Source: Jaapia argillacea MUCL 33604
Lineage: Eukaryota; Basidiomycota; Agaricomycetes; Jaapiales; Jaapiaceae
Direction of reading: 5' to 3'
DNA length: 64,000 bases
Assembly (NCBI GenBank): GCA_000697665.1
Contig: KL197714.1
Coordinates: 1,369,545 to 1,433,544 of the forward strand
Shown: in pieces, positions 1-11,035 of the stretch
Position numbering within the stretch: position 1 is the stretch's first letter
Layout: each line of letters starts with the position of its first letter
Translations under genes and position numbers: made by a program
The notes under the pieces: model-generated
Told to the model about the DNA's origin: nothing
Databases searched by the model: none
The model's input: only the letters and a program-made list of their open reading frames with translations

Positions 1-288
1 GAATACTGGAATCTCGGGCTCGAAGTTCCCCACCAATCGAACTTGACTGGGTGATTGGCATGACAGGGGAATATTCAGGACGGAATATGGGCCAGTGTTA
101 TATTCAGGACATTTTGACGCAGAATGCTGGTGAGGGAGGACGAAAGATCAACTTGGTGGTCGGAACGGTGAGGCGCGGTCATAACTGGTCACACAGAAGT
201 GCCGTATGCGGCCATGTGACATGTGACACGCCCTGCTGTCTACTTACCTCCTCCCACACTGCGATTTATCCTCTCGAAACAAGTCGGT
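1..288. other. upstream flank of BTB gene 1
   Basis: No gene is seen here. Open frames are short and overlap the start of the following BTB gene in other frames. It presumably holds the promoter of that gene, but no clear TATA box was found. Confidence 0.4.
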
Positions 289-1233
289 ATGACGGATCCC
301 AGACCCACCTCTCCCAACTCAGCAAAGCCCCCCTTCAATCATCCTCGTGCAGACATCATTCTGCGCTCATCAGATAATGTCGACTTCGCCACCTTCAAAT
401 CCATATTGTTTCTATCTTCCCCAGTCTTCGAAGATATGTTCAGCATGCCACAGCCTCCGAGGAGAGCAGGGACTCAGGTTGACAAGGATGACATCCCAGT
501 CGTTGACTTGTCCGAAGACAGCCGAACCTTGGAGTTGCTGTTGGGATTCTGTCATCCTGGTGACCGTCCCATTATCGAAACCGTGGTAGAAGCGAGAAAC
601 CTCCTCGTTGCCGCCATGAAATACGACATTGGCTTTATCAGAGTAGCATCCAAGGAAAGGCTGCTTGCCTTGGAAAAGTCGGAGCCAGCCTCACTCTTCG
701 CATTTGCTTGCACACACAAGATCAGAGACTTGGCCATCGACGCCGCGAAGCTGGCACTTCAGATACCGGAACCAGACCTTCTACCCAAAAACCCATCCAT
801 CCTCCCTCCCGAATTCTTTTCCATATCTGCTGGGAATCTTATGCACCTCCTCTTCTACCACCGAGCTTGCGTCGCCGTGACGGCTGGTATCATTACTACC
901 GACCTTGATTTGGCCGCACAACCTCTTCCACGTTGCACATCTTGTGGCGCCCATCCACAATATGTTTGCTCATTCTGGCGCGACTTTCAAAGTCGACTCT
1001 TGCCGACCCTAAGACGCCGTCCAAGTGGCGAGACCGTGATGACCATCGGCCGGTATCTTTCCATATCGTGCTCACACTGTGCGGGTTCGGACGCCATTCG
1101 CAACGATGCGAATGTATGTATCAAGAAGATGGCTGTACGTGTTGATGACCTTATTAACAAGGTGTGTGTCAAGTATCTTTCTTTTGTAACGTATTGACCG
1201 TCAACGTAGGTCCCTCTGCATCTTGACTTTTAA
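289..1233 (+). CDS. BTB/POZ domain protein 1 with C-terminal double CxxC
   Basis: Predicted protein of 298 residues in two exons (289-1161, 1210-1233; intron 1162-1209). The start is the ATG that opens MTDPRPTSP, because every paralogue in the window begins at this point; the frame is open further upstream. Residues about 20-120 form a BTB/POZ domain: the N-terminal signature HPRADIILRSSDNVDF, then FKSILFLSSPVFEDMF and the CHPGD loop. The C-terminal third carries two CxxC pairs (CTSC and CSHC) spaced like a small zinc-binding fold. The last exon encodes only VPLHLDF. BTB domains dimerise and often recruit partners such as cullin-3; the role here is unknown. First of a four-gene cluster, in tandem with the next gene. 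Confidence 0.85.
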
Positions 1234-1648
1234 CGTCGAGTCGACATCTCCCACCTTGTCTTCAAGGAAGACATGAGGCGCTAACATTGGGGGACATTTT
1301 CCGCCAATGTGGGCATGCTATCGTCATCCTGGAAGTATTCTCGCACGGGAGCATTTACGATCCGGACGGCATGTTTCCGTCGCTTTTTTTTGTAGCTTTC
1401 CCTATATTCCTGGCGTGTGTCACAACCCGTTTTCTTCGCTTGTATGAATACCCCCTTCGCCTTTGTAACACTATTCATCTTTCGACTTGGTCTTATGATC
1501 GTATCTCATTGGGCGCTTCTTCGAAGGGAGGTTTTGGCACGTGGAGTGACATTTTATTTAGGTCACGCAGATCCTTACGCCTTCACGTTGACCATCGCTC
1601 AGATCCTACCTTTCAACGCTGCTATCATTGCCTCTTTAGCGAGCCGAT
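1234..1648. other. spacer between BTB genes 1 and 2
   Basis: A 415-bp spacer between tandem genes. Two overlapping open frames run through it into BTB gene 2, but neither resembles a protein family or the paralogues, so it is read as 3' end plus promoter. Confidence 0.4.
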
Positions 1649-2632
1649 ATGACCGATTCGCCGACCACTACGACTCCCACCCCAGCAAAGTCCCCCTTCA
1701 ACGATCCTCGCGCAGATATCATCCTTCGCTCATCCGATAAGATCGATTTTGCCACCTTTAAAACTATCCTATCACTTTCCTCACCGATCTTCGACGATAT
1801 GTTCAGATTGCCACAACCTTCATCGGATTCGGGATCTCAGGCTGAGAAGGATGGTGTTGCGGTTGTTGAGATGACGGAAAATGGAAAGGAATTAGAGATG
1901 TTGTTGAGATTCTGCCATCCTGGAGAGAGGCCTCCCCCGGAGTCGATCGAGGATGCGACGCTCGCGATGGCTGTTGCCATGAAATACCAGGTGGATTTCA
2001 TGGCAGCAGCCTCCAAGAAGCGGTTGCTAGAGTTGGCCGTGGATGAACCCGCACGGGTATTCTCCATTGCTTGCCTCTACAAGGCCAAGGATCTAGCAAT
2101 CGACTCTGCGAAGTTAGCCTTGAACAAATCAGAGGCTACTCTTTTCCCAAATCACCCGAACTCCATACCCTCCGAGTTCTCCTTGATAACCGCTCGGTAT
2201 ATCATCCATCTCCTCACATACCATCGACAGTGCGCCGCTAAAATGGGTTCATTGACCGAGGCGGTAATCAACGGAATAGGGCAGGATTGGAAGCCGTCTT
2301 GCGGGCATTGTGGTTCTCGGGGTGTCGCGAACCCGACGTTTAGTCTTCAGCACTGGCCCGATTTCCGGGCTAATATTAGAAGCACTTTGAATCTCCGGCC
2401 CAGCAGCGAAGCCTTGAAGGAACTAGCTCGAACGGGGGGTTATTCTGGAAGTTTACTCTGTGGATACTGTTCAATTAGGAGAATGGACCCAACCGCCGTT
2501 GAATTGCCTCGTTATTGCACCCAGTTGAGTGCCCATGTCGATCGCCTCATCGCAGAGGTATGTCACCAGTTGTTCTTGGGTGGCAAAGTCACTTACTCGG
2601 GAGGGCAGGTTCCCCTCGAACTTGATTTTTGA
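1649..2632 (+). CDS. BTB/POZ domain protein 2 with C-terminal double CxxC
   Basis: Starts with MTDSP and has the same layout as gene 1: BTB/POZ domain over residues about 20-120 (HPRADIILRSSD is DPRADIILRSSD here, then SLSSPIFDDMF and CHPGE), a helical middle part, and two C-terminal CxxC pairs (CGHC and CGYC). Exons 1649-2557 and 2609-2632; the last exon encodes VPLELDF. The 51-nt intron is a multiple of three and has no stop, so an unspliced transcript would still encode a protein (327 rather than 310 residues). The family comparison favours splicing. Function beyond a BTB-type interaction scaffold is not known. Confidence 0.85.
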   Translation: MTDSPTTTTPTPAKSPFNDPRADIILRSSDKIDFATFKTILSLSSPIFDDMFRLPQPSSDSGSQAEKDGVAVVEMTENGKELEMLLRFCHPGERPPPESIEDATLAMAVAMKYQVDFMAAASKKRLLELAVDEPARVFSIACLYKAKDLAIDSAKLALNKSEATLFPNHPNSIPSEFSLITARYIIHLLTYHRQCAAKMGSLTEAVINGIGQDWKPSCGHCGSRGVANPTFSLQHWPDFRANIRSTLNLRPSSEALKELARTGGYSGSLLCGYCSIRRMDPTAVELPRYCTQLSAHVDRLIAEVCHQLFLGGKVTYSGGQVPLELDF

Positions 2633-3012
2633 CTCCGTGTTATCGGATTTTTTGTCTCCCCTTCAGTGATTCCGATTTAGACCTTGTGCATTCTTGTGAT
2701 CTGCTCCCTTGCATTTAGTCCTGTCTGTGGTCCCCGATAAGAAGGGAATTCACCTCCAAGTAACGTTCTGATAGTTTTGCGAGCAGCTGAGCCTCGTTCC
2801 TCAGTGGCCCCTTCTGGGGAAGGATATTTCGCCTACAGTATCGGGGTGTATGTATCGAAATACACGGTAGTGATTGAACAGTCATCCTAGAATCGTCGAG
2901 ATGCAGGTCGAAAGCGAGAGTCCGAAAGCACGAGAACAGTAAGTCGCTTCGAGGTGTACCCCTACAGGTAGAAAATACTGGATGGGGAGGCCGAATAAAA
3001 TGGTCTCTTTAG
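2633..3012. other. convergent spacer, BTB genes 2 and 3
   Basis: 380 bp between the stops of two convergent genes. Nothing coding or repeated was recognised. Confidence 0.4.
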
Positions 3013-3951
3013 CTACAGTTCAAGTTTCAGAGGGACCTACAAATGAATCAGTGGCGGACGTCGGTGATTGAAGGCGAAGAAAAACCACCAACCTCTCCCA
3101 CAAATCTGTCAACACAATAGCTCACCTTCTCCAGGAACACCTCCATGGCGCTGGACATCGTTGATGTGGGGCAGGACGTGCATGGCGTGTAGACGACTCG
3201 AGGGAATGTCTTCACCGTTTCGCCGCATGGTCGAAGCGCTAGGGCAGATTCCAGCCGTGAACGGAACGACGGGAGGGGGGTTTTGCCCACATTTTGGGCA
3301 ACGCGAGCCCTCCCCAGGTTTCCAAAGGGTGCGAAACACTGCGTCGAAGTTTTTAGATATTCGTCCCACGCAAACCTGATGGTAAAATAGGAGTTTCATG
3401 AGATTTTCTGCAGATACCGATGCAAGCTCTGGGGGCAAAACTTCAACGCCACTGGGAAGTAATTCAGCTTCTGACTTCTGAAGTGCGAACTTGGCGGCAT
3501 CCTTTGCGAGGTCATTGACCCCAGCTATGCAAGAGATCGCAAAGACCCTGAGAGGCTCTCGCTCGGCAAAAGCCAGCAACCTCTTCTTTGAGGCTGATGT
3601 GATGAAATCAATTTGATATTTCAACGCAGCAGTCAGTAGTTCTCTGGCATCCTCGATGGATTCCATGACAAGATCCTCTCCAGGGTAGCAGAATCTCAGC
3701 AACATCTCCAACGTCTTTCCATCTTCCACCATCTCAACAACTGCGACAACATCCTTCTCAACCTGAGATCCCGAGCGGGATGATGGTTGGGGTAAGTCGA
3801 ACATATCGTTAAAGATTGGCGAAGAGAGGGATAAGATGTTTTTGAAGGTGGAAAAATCAATGTTATCGGATGAGCGTAAGATGATGTCTGCGCGAGGATG
3901 ATTGAAGGGAGATCTTGCTGGAATGGGAAGGCGATTGGGAGAATCGGTCAT
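3013..3951 (-). CDS. BTB/POZ domain protein 3, frameshifted in this sequence
   Basis: Minus-strand paralogue starting MTDSPNRLPIPARSPF, with the same BTB domain and the conserved CPKC pair. Just after CPKCGQ the family homology jumps by one base into another frame (FRSRLESAL..., then CTSC and the end of exon 1 at 3093). The jump lies in a run of A then C (plus strand about 3275-3292), so it may be a homopolymer sequencing error or a real frameshift. The last exon (3013-3036, after an intron 3037-3092) encodes VPLKLEL, the same as in the intact copies. Divergent from BTB gene 4, 206 bp apart. If the shift is real, the protein ends in an unrelated tail and lacks the second CxxC. Confidence 0.75.
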
Positions 3952-4157
3952 GGCGATACACCGGAGGATGTGAATCGTTGGATGCGGAGAGGATAAGACG
4001 GAAGATGCAAGTGTTCGGTGGAATGGGTGGCGTCGGTGAGTTGTCACGCTATGTAACGACTGGTCACATATCGTGACTCAAAGTAACTGGCCGTGACCTG
4101 GCCACTTCAAATTCGTCGACGTTGGCGCCCGTGGACGCTGTTCGCTATTCCATCTAA

Positions 4158-5070
4158 ATGTCGCAGGATTCTGGCCCTCGATCTCCCCAAAAGCCTTTCA
4201 ATGACCCTCGCGCAGATGTAATTCTTCGTTCATCTGATAACGTCGACTTCAGGACTTTCAAGGCCATCTTATTCTCGTCGTCGTCGATCTTTGACGACAT
4301 GTTCTCCATACCCCAGCCATCCACTGCTCCAGTTGAAGATGTCCCTGTAGTGGAGATGGAGGAGTCTGCTCGTATTCTGGAGCTGTTGCTGAGGTTCTGC
4401 CACCCCGGAGAGAACCCAGAGATGGAAACGTTTGAGGATGCGAGGGACGTTTTAGTGGTGGCGATGAAGTACGAGATGGGATTCGTCGCAAAAGCAGCCC
4501 AAATTCGGTTGTTGGAGCTTGGTCACGATGAACCTGTTCGTGTGTATGCACTCGCGTGTATCCACATGGTTCATGACCTGGCACACGATGCCGCAAGACT
4601 TGCACTTCAGGTACCTGAAGATGACCTCCTCCCCACTGATCATGTTACCCTTCACCCCGAATATTCGAGCGTATCCCTCAAGGCATTTGTGCAACTGGTA
4701 TCCTTCCACCGTCGTTGCAGCGCCAGCCTAGACTTGTTGGTGGATGGGAATTTCAATGGATTGGTTCGCCCTGGGGTGGCGAGCTGCTACAATTGTGGTA
4801 ATCCCCCATTCTGGTGGCAGGAGTTCAAGAAAACGGCCAAACAGAAACTGAAGTCACGGCCGTGTAGCGAGACTATCGACTCCTGGGCATATTTCCCGCT
4901 GTATACATGCACCAGCTGCAAACCGCAGCCGACGGACATGATGAAATATATCGTAAAGTTACGCGAATTTATCAAAGACCGGGTAAACCAAGTGCGTACC
5001 TTTTTTCTTGAGCGATGTTATATCGCGTTGATTGTTGTCCTTGCAGGTTCCTCTTGATATTGATTTTTGA
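4158..5070 (+). CDS. BTB/POZ domain protein 4 with C-terminal double CxxC
   Basis: 285 residues in two exons (4158-4991, 5047-5070; 55-nt intron). The BTB/POZ domain (DPRADVILRSSDNVDF, SSSSIFDDMF, CHPGE) is at residues about 12-110, shorter at the N-terminus than in the siblings. CxxC pairs are CYNC and CTSC. The last exon encodes VPLDIDF, which decides the splice acceptor. Shares a 206-bp divergent promoter region with BTB gene 3. Family known for protein-protein contacts; specific role unknown. Confidence 0.85.
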
Positions 5071-6375
5071 CTCCTGAATCGAATCCTGTTCTGCACAATA
5101 TTCCTCAAGGCTGTAGCGGCATTCGACCTCTCACTTTCCTTGTAACACCTATTAAATCCCAATGTATGATTTTGTCGCATCCCTCACGTCCATTCCTATC
5201 TTACCGGATATTGGCTCCATGTGAGTCGTTTGTTTGCCTTGCATTTCTACAAGTCTCCTTCGAAACCATTCGAACGGAAATGCGACGAATAGCTGGCGTT
5301 CATGTAGTCATCATCCACTTTTCAGGTTAACGAGGTGTATCCTATTTCATGCTTGGCAATCATCTTCAGTACTGTTATTCATTTTCCCCGCTGACATTCG
5401 CCACTTATGCTAATGGTCGATGTCCTTGGTACTCTCCTCGCTTCTAGCCTCATTTCTGGCATTGATCTATCCCCTTACTAGTTATCATTGGGTTAGGCTC
5501 GGTCTCCTCAGTCTCTGCATGTCTTCCATGTTCATTCTTAGTATTGTCGTGGTTTCCATCACAGCCGTGATCCCGCACATCTCGTTCAGATACGGGAGGC
5601 TCTCAAGATCTACCGCTCCTGTGTTTTTAATGCCTGCCGTCATCGAATGTCGTCAGACGAGGGTTGTTAAGGAAAGCATTCATCGTCGGGTATACCAGTG
5701 TGTGCGAAGAGTTACCTTCGTCAAGTCTGGTCGGATCTTTCGCCCCTTCAATTGTAATATCGCGCAGATAGTCGTGATTGGAAGGCTCGTTTCGGGACTG
5801 GGGGGACGGGAAGTAAAGCGTTGGACGTTATCGGTACCGACCGGGACGGATGCGATCTTCTCTTTCATCGCTCGCTGACTATTGTGGTTAGGGTTTATGC
5901 AGATGACTCCTCACCCCAAATCATATCTTTCACCCTCGAAGTTTACTGTGATCTGTCTTCTAATTCCTCGATCATGGATTTTCGGCGTTATACCAAGGTG
6001 AGAACGGATTACTGTGGAGATTTGTCATGGTGTCGAGCTTACTCCTGCTATAGTTTCAATTCAGGGTGCGTGAAGTGAGGTGATAAACATGCTAAGCACG
6101 GACGAGGACAGTCGCGATTCGTTCACCTCTACTTTCCATTGACATTTTCCTGGCGTGGAGGAAGGGCTGGGTGATGAAAAGAGGAAAGGACATCAACTGA
6201 GGTCATGCAGATCGCTACATTCGCCCACGGTGCTCGAGTCAGCAGCGGAGTCTTTTGGGTTGGTGGCCGCCTTATTATCGCCATACGACGAAGTTTCCTG
6301 ATCTTGCCATCATCCATCCAACTTCACCACATGCAGACCTCCAAGACTTCCATCTTCACAAGTCTCACACGCAGG
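5071..6375. other. 1.3 kb without a supported gene
   Basis: Contains an open frame at 5420-5878 (152 codons, hydrophobic start) that resembles nothing recognisable and has no paralogue in the window. The stretch near 5745-5800 is faintly like the first BTB codons but too weak to call. Treated as intergenic. Confidence 0.4.
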
Positions 6376-6564
6376 ATGGTCAAACCCTGCCTCCCTCTGT
6401 TCCTTTTGCTCCGAGAGCACAAGTCTCGTGGACCCTCAAAAGCATGTCAATGAATCCAGCCCACTTTGGAGGTGTTACTAAAAGCGCGATCATTTCGGAG
6501 AACGATGATGGTCGAGGACGGGGAGATCGAGGTTCAGATGATCACAAACTATGAGACTACTTGG
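6376..6564 (+). pseudogene. relic of exon 1 of a type A AtaL/DUF1857 gene
   Basis: Begins ATGGTCAA as in the intact type A genes. It then shows a decayed but clear match to the middle of the domain (MNPAHFGGVTKSAIISEN) and ends in a shifted frame with VQMITNYETTW, where intact copies have a block ending in EPTW before the intron. The match is spread over more than one frame and no second exon follows. It lies 650 bp upstream of the next family member, in the same direction, so it is probably an old tandem duplicate. Confidence 0.65.
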
Positions 6565-7217
6565 GTTCGCTCTCAGGCTTGCTTGACCTTCTTTCTTCTC
6601 CCGGAAATGACTCAGATCCTCGTTTAATCTAGTTAGCACAAACATCCATGGCACGTCATTCGAAACGAAGCAGTGTTTAGTGGCTTGGCTTTTGTTGGGT
6701 CTGTCCTGGAGGGCTCATTGGAAGACAACGAGACGATCATGGGATTCCGCCAAAATATGCTGGAGAGCTCTGTCGTCCGTCCAAGAGAAACTAGGTAAGC
6801 CTCGGGACCTTTTGACGAGTCAATGATCGACGATCGACACGAAGTAACTGTCACTTACGTCCCTGCAGTCAGGATGTTCGATACTCGAACCCTCGCAGTT
6901 TGATCAATCCAGTCATTTTGAAGTTCGATCACTAATCACGGCATCCCCGAACTTCTCATTCTCGAATGAGTGTCGATCTAGTGCATTTTGGTTGGCAGTC
7001 TTTGTTCCAAGCGCAGCACGGAAGCAACAAAAGAGGGCTGGAATTTCAAAGATGTTACCAACGACAAGGTTGGTGCACACCATGAGAGTCAAGGACGGAG
7101 AACGCGCGGTGAGGTGACGAGAATTGTACGTTTTCATTTTCTTGCTGTATGTATTTAAGCCTCACCATGGACAAACGACATCCCTCTATTCATACCCTTC
7201 AGCCCTTACAATTTACA
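6565..7217. other. spacer upstream of the 7.2 kb AtaL-like gene
   Basis: No gene seen. Short frames on both strands lack homology. The last 80 bp should hold the promoter of the following gene. Confidence 0.35.
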
Positions 7218-7728
7218 ATGGTCAACTACGCAGCCGCCGCCACACGCCCCCTCCCCGTCAACATCCCCAAGGCCCAAGTGTGGTCTATCCTCAAGGCTGT
7301 GGCTCGAAACCCTATCGGGTTTGGAGGGATTACCGAGTCTACCATCGTTTCGGAGAACGAGGATGGGACTGAGTTTGTCAGAAAGTCCGTTCGGATGGGC
7401 AGAACGAGGTCCAAAACGTGACCATCTTTGAACCATCTTGGGTATGTTTACCTTCTACTTGGTCTATATCTCAGACCTTGAACATGATGCTGATTGGAAC
7501 ATTCGACAGTATACAGCCAAATGGCCGGACACCGGCTCCGCTGTGAACACCATACTCAGCTCCGATAGCGCCGGCATCAATTATGCCTCACTCACTTTCC
7601 TTTGGGTTCATCCCGAAATCCAGCCCGGTACAGAGGAAGACAAGAAGATGGTAGTTCAGTATGATGTCGTTGCGCAGAAGGCTATGGAGAATTTGCTCAA
7701 GGCAATCGAGGAGCGAGCTAAGGAGTAA
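7218..7728 (+). CDS. AtaL/DUF1857-like protein, type A, with a 1-nt frameshift
   Basis: Two exons (7218-7441, 7510-7728; intron 7442-7509). Exon 1 is 224 nt, while all other type A copies have exactly 225. A base is missing just after MG near 7400, and the family match resumes in the next frame as NEVQNVTIFEPSW. Either the copy is inactivated or the assembly lacks a base. Exon 2 is open and diverged from the other copies (TGSAVNTILSSDSAG, WVHPEIQPGTEEDKK). The family (Pfam AtaL, formerly DUF1857) has a START/SRPBCC-like fold of about 150 residues expected to bind small hydrophobic ligands; its type member lies in the acetylaranotin gene cluster. Function here is unknown. Confidence 0.7.
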
Positions 7729-7972
7729 ATCGCCCTCGAAGTTTGATACGGTTTCAAGGCGGGAAATCTTGTGCTGGTTTACATTATATGATGTCTGCGA
7801 TGTTGCTCATTCTGTGCGTCGATTTTGTGGAAACGTTCAGAGAACGAAATTATGTAGAATTTCGAAGAGATGGTTACAACTGCGAGCTATGGTGTGCAAA
7901 TCGGATCCCTGAACCGTATTCGGATATTCAACTCCCGAATTCGCGGATGGTATCATTATCCAACAGCTCGGC

Positions 7973-10315
7973 CTACCGTGGGCATGGGTCACTGGAGTGG
8001 GAGGATGAGAACGTTGTCGATATCACGATGGATAGAAGCACTTACCCCCAGTAAAAAGCCTCTGCTCCATCCTGCTGAGGTCTCGCCATCAGAATGTACA
8101 ACGGACCAGTGGAGATCACAGAGATCGTGTCGGGGACAACCAAATCCTGCGATATTGAGAAGATAATCTTCACACCATTTGTCTTCTCGAGAATACAAGC
8201 AATCAACTCTTCAGGGTCGTCCTCGCTCGGTTTAGTGGTAACTGGACGATAAAGGGCGCTAATAGAAGGAAGATGAGGAGCCTTGACCCATGCTACATAG
8301 TGGCTGTCGATATAGAGAGCCAGATCGTCTTTGTATTGCCGCTCGCATCCCATACGCGAGCTGGACCAGAAAGCCTGCTTCGCATTTCAGTAAGGCAGAT
8401 GGGAGAATTGGAAGGAAATTGACCTTATTTTTACCCCGAGAGTTTGGCTGGAGGGGGTCATCGACACAAACACCCTCACATATCGTCGCATACCAGAAAG
8501 TGTGCGGTTTTTCTGAGGCTCGCTTCTTGTACCAGGCTTCAAGGTCGAGTTTGATAGCAAGTGCAGACGCTCGGGCTGATTGATCTCCATTATCGACAAT
8601 CTGGCCGAGGTTGCCAAGTATCTCATCGTAGCAATCGACGTCTTCGTTGGCAACTTGAATTACATCTTCTACCGAACATTCTGAACTGGAATTTGGTGAA
8701 ACATAGTTAGAATGTGAAGGCACAAGGAAGAGCGACGAATACATACTTCACAGCAATGGTGACAAGCTGCCGACAAAGTGATGTCCTGATCTTGGGAGAC
8801 AATCGACGACTCGGTATATCCCACGGCTCAGAAGATATATTGTGGTAGAAATCATGGCGTGCTTCACCTGGCTTGAACATCCATTGTCGAAGGAATGCAC
8901 CCCAAAGAGAAAAGAATGACCCTGCAAACAATTGTACGAGCGATGGCCATTCCAAAATCTCCGTTGTACTCCGACGGTGCGTCTGGGTTAGGGCCATGGA
9001 GCGCTTCGGCAGTTTCGAACGAATCTCTGGGGTAAGTAGCGCGGCGAGATAATTCTTGTTCGGTAATATTCGATTGATAATTCGGCCCGCAGATTCGTCG
9101 ACTGAAAGGGGCAAAAATGAGCTAATGTTGAGTGAGATAGAGTGCCGTCCTTACCGCCAATGGTGTCGAAATATGATTGACATACCGGGACCACATAACA
9201 ATCCCAGAGTCGAGCACAACAGATATCAGAGCACACCGACGCAAATTGCGAGAGGATGCGAGAGTATACGTGGCTGAGAATGGGGTCGTCGCTCTGGGAA
9301 AGCTCGGCCCATTGGTAAACCACTTCAGGTTTTATTGCCTCCAACAATGTGGGGTGGGCGTGAACGATGCGTTCCAGTTTCGAAATCCGGAGGCCTGCGA
9401 GTATCTGATGGTCTGACATCCTAGAAGCCAGTTCATCAGAAGTTCATATGGTCAAAGGTGACTTGGACCCACATTGTGAATTGGATTAAGGTCGCGATAG
9501 ATTCTGCACGATGGTCAGGAAGCAATTCAGGGTCAGAGCGACCTCCGTAATCCAGGCTCTGAATGACAGTAAGGGTCTCGCTCTCTGCTAACGATACAAG
9601 GGCACGTCTTGACGGAGCGAGCAACAAATCCCGATGCGGGTGGCGGCGAGGAAGCGAGAGGAGGCGTTTCTGTCTTCTCTGAAGGATATCGAAGACCCCA
9701 AGATCAATAAAGATGGTCCGAGCGCGAGGATCAGTGTATATGAGGGTTGTGATGTAATACAATGCTAGAAACTGGTTGTTGGGGTTATTATCTCTGCGGG
9801 GAAAAATGAGAACAAGCTGGAGTCAAGAGGAGAGAAACGCACAGCAGATAATCTGCCAGCTTCCGATAATACTCGGGTAGTCGAGCTTGGATTTTGGAGA
9901 CCGACTCTCCAGAACTCATTGGTGATGTGGTCGAATGTGATAACGCGATGGGAATGAGAGACCTGAATGGCCGAGGAGGTCGAAGAAGGGAACGATGGTG
10001 ACGTCCTACGCCGGATAGAACATCTATAATGTCCTCCATAACAGCGTTCGGTCCAATTCGAAGTCGTTCTGCGAAACTTCCCGCAGCTACTTCCAATTTC
10101 TTTCCCGCCCTCCCAATCCACTTTCCGATCGTATATCCAGGACCAGGGTTGTCCGATAGAGTAGACGTGCTCGCCGTTTCGAGCTCAAAAGAATCGCCCG
10201 AATTATGGTTGACGTCCAGCAAGTCGAACAGATCCCTCGCTGGAATCGAAAACGTCTCCTGATTGTACGATTTTCCCTTCCCCTGGTCATTGAATGGATA
10301 TGTGTTGGGAGACAT
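7973..10315 (-). CDS. family X protein, copy 1 (unrecognised, multi-exon)
   Basis: Not a family I recognise. The start is the ATG of MSPNTYPFN, conserved as MSP in copies 2 and 3. Exon 1 carries a polar N-terminus (FSIPARDLFDLLD) and the motif NPGPGYTIGKWIGRAGKKLE. Further exons follow (about 9765 down to 9450, 9419 to 9140, 9080 to 8750, 8690 to 8430, 8370 to 8046) with conserved blocks LLLAPSRRALVSL, SLWGAFLRQWMFKPGEAR, CSVEDVIQVA and PLYILMARPQQDG. The last exon (7973-7991), after an intron 7992-8045, encodes only DPCPR; in copies 2 and 3 it is DPCPW. No membrane segment or catalytic motif was seen, so it is probably soluble. Part of a duplicated unit with AtaL-like genes. Confidence 0.7.
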
Positions 10316-11035
10316 TGGAATGTGATAGAACTATAGGTGTGGGCCAATATGGGTCCTCGATTTGAATGTCGCTCCAGCACAGCTTGATACGAGTCAGCCC
10401 GGCCGCTCAGGTCTACGCTGCGTCATACGCAGCCAAAGCCGCAGCTTGAACCTGGAGGATAGAAGACCAGACATCGCATGTTATCCAAAGGCCTTCATGA
10501 GGGAGATTCGGGTCAGCCTGAATCACATTTTCTTGTCGGAGACTTGACTCGGTGCAAGTGTAGTTCAGAAATGTCGAGCTAGCGCCGAGGATGGGACCTG
10601 GTGACACGTGACCCGAGTGACACGTCAGTAGTGACGAGTGACGGGAGTCCCCTCGTCTCTCATTTGTCAGCTGACACTTCGCCAGCGTCTCTTTCTGTGT
10701 TTTTACGAGTCCTTCATTCCCCCCTCTTCAATCTTGGCCGTTCGATGACAGCTGAGCAGACCTACTGCGACGGACATGTGGATATCCCCTTCCACTTGCT
10801 TTAAAGTTTAACTTTGCTTCGCCACGCTCACAAGTCATCGCTGCGTTTGGTATGTTTCTGATGGATTGTCAGATCGCAGTTGCAGGTGATCATGAAGAAC
10901 GAGGAGAGCATTGTGGAGCACGTTCCTAGTTCTCCTTCGATGGGTACACTTATAAACCTAGCCCACCAAGACCCATCGATTATCCAAACACTCACCAACA
11001 AATATATTCCGCCCCTACCTGCCGACAAAACCACC
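10316..11035. other. divergent intergenic region, duplicated elsewhere
   Basis: 720 bp between the starts of family X copy 1 and a type A AtaL-like gene. Large parts recur at 20493-21692 and, reversed, at 56993-57360 and 60444-60840 (for example the stretch with GACAGCTGAGCAGA and the block with CAGATCGCAGTTGCAGGTGA). The conservation suggests that promoter and gene were duplicated together. Confidence 0.55.
10951..10956 (+). promoter_or_regulatory. TATA box of type A gene at 11036
   Basis: TATAAA 80 bp before the ATG. A TATA-like block sits at nearly the same place in four other type A copies. Confidence 0.6.

Noticed and set aside
5420-5878. 152-codon frame with a hydrophobic start
   Set aside because: No family resemblance, no paralogue, and no clear gene signals. 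A faint BTB-like stretch near 5750 was too weak to claim as a relic.
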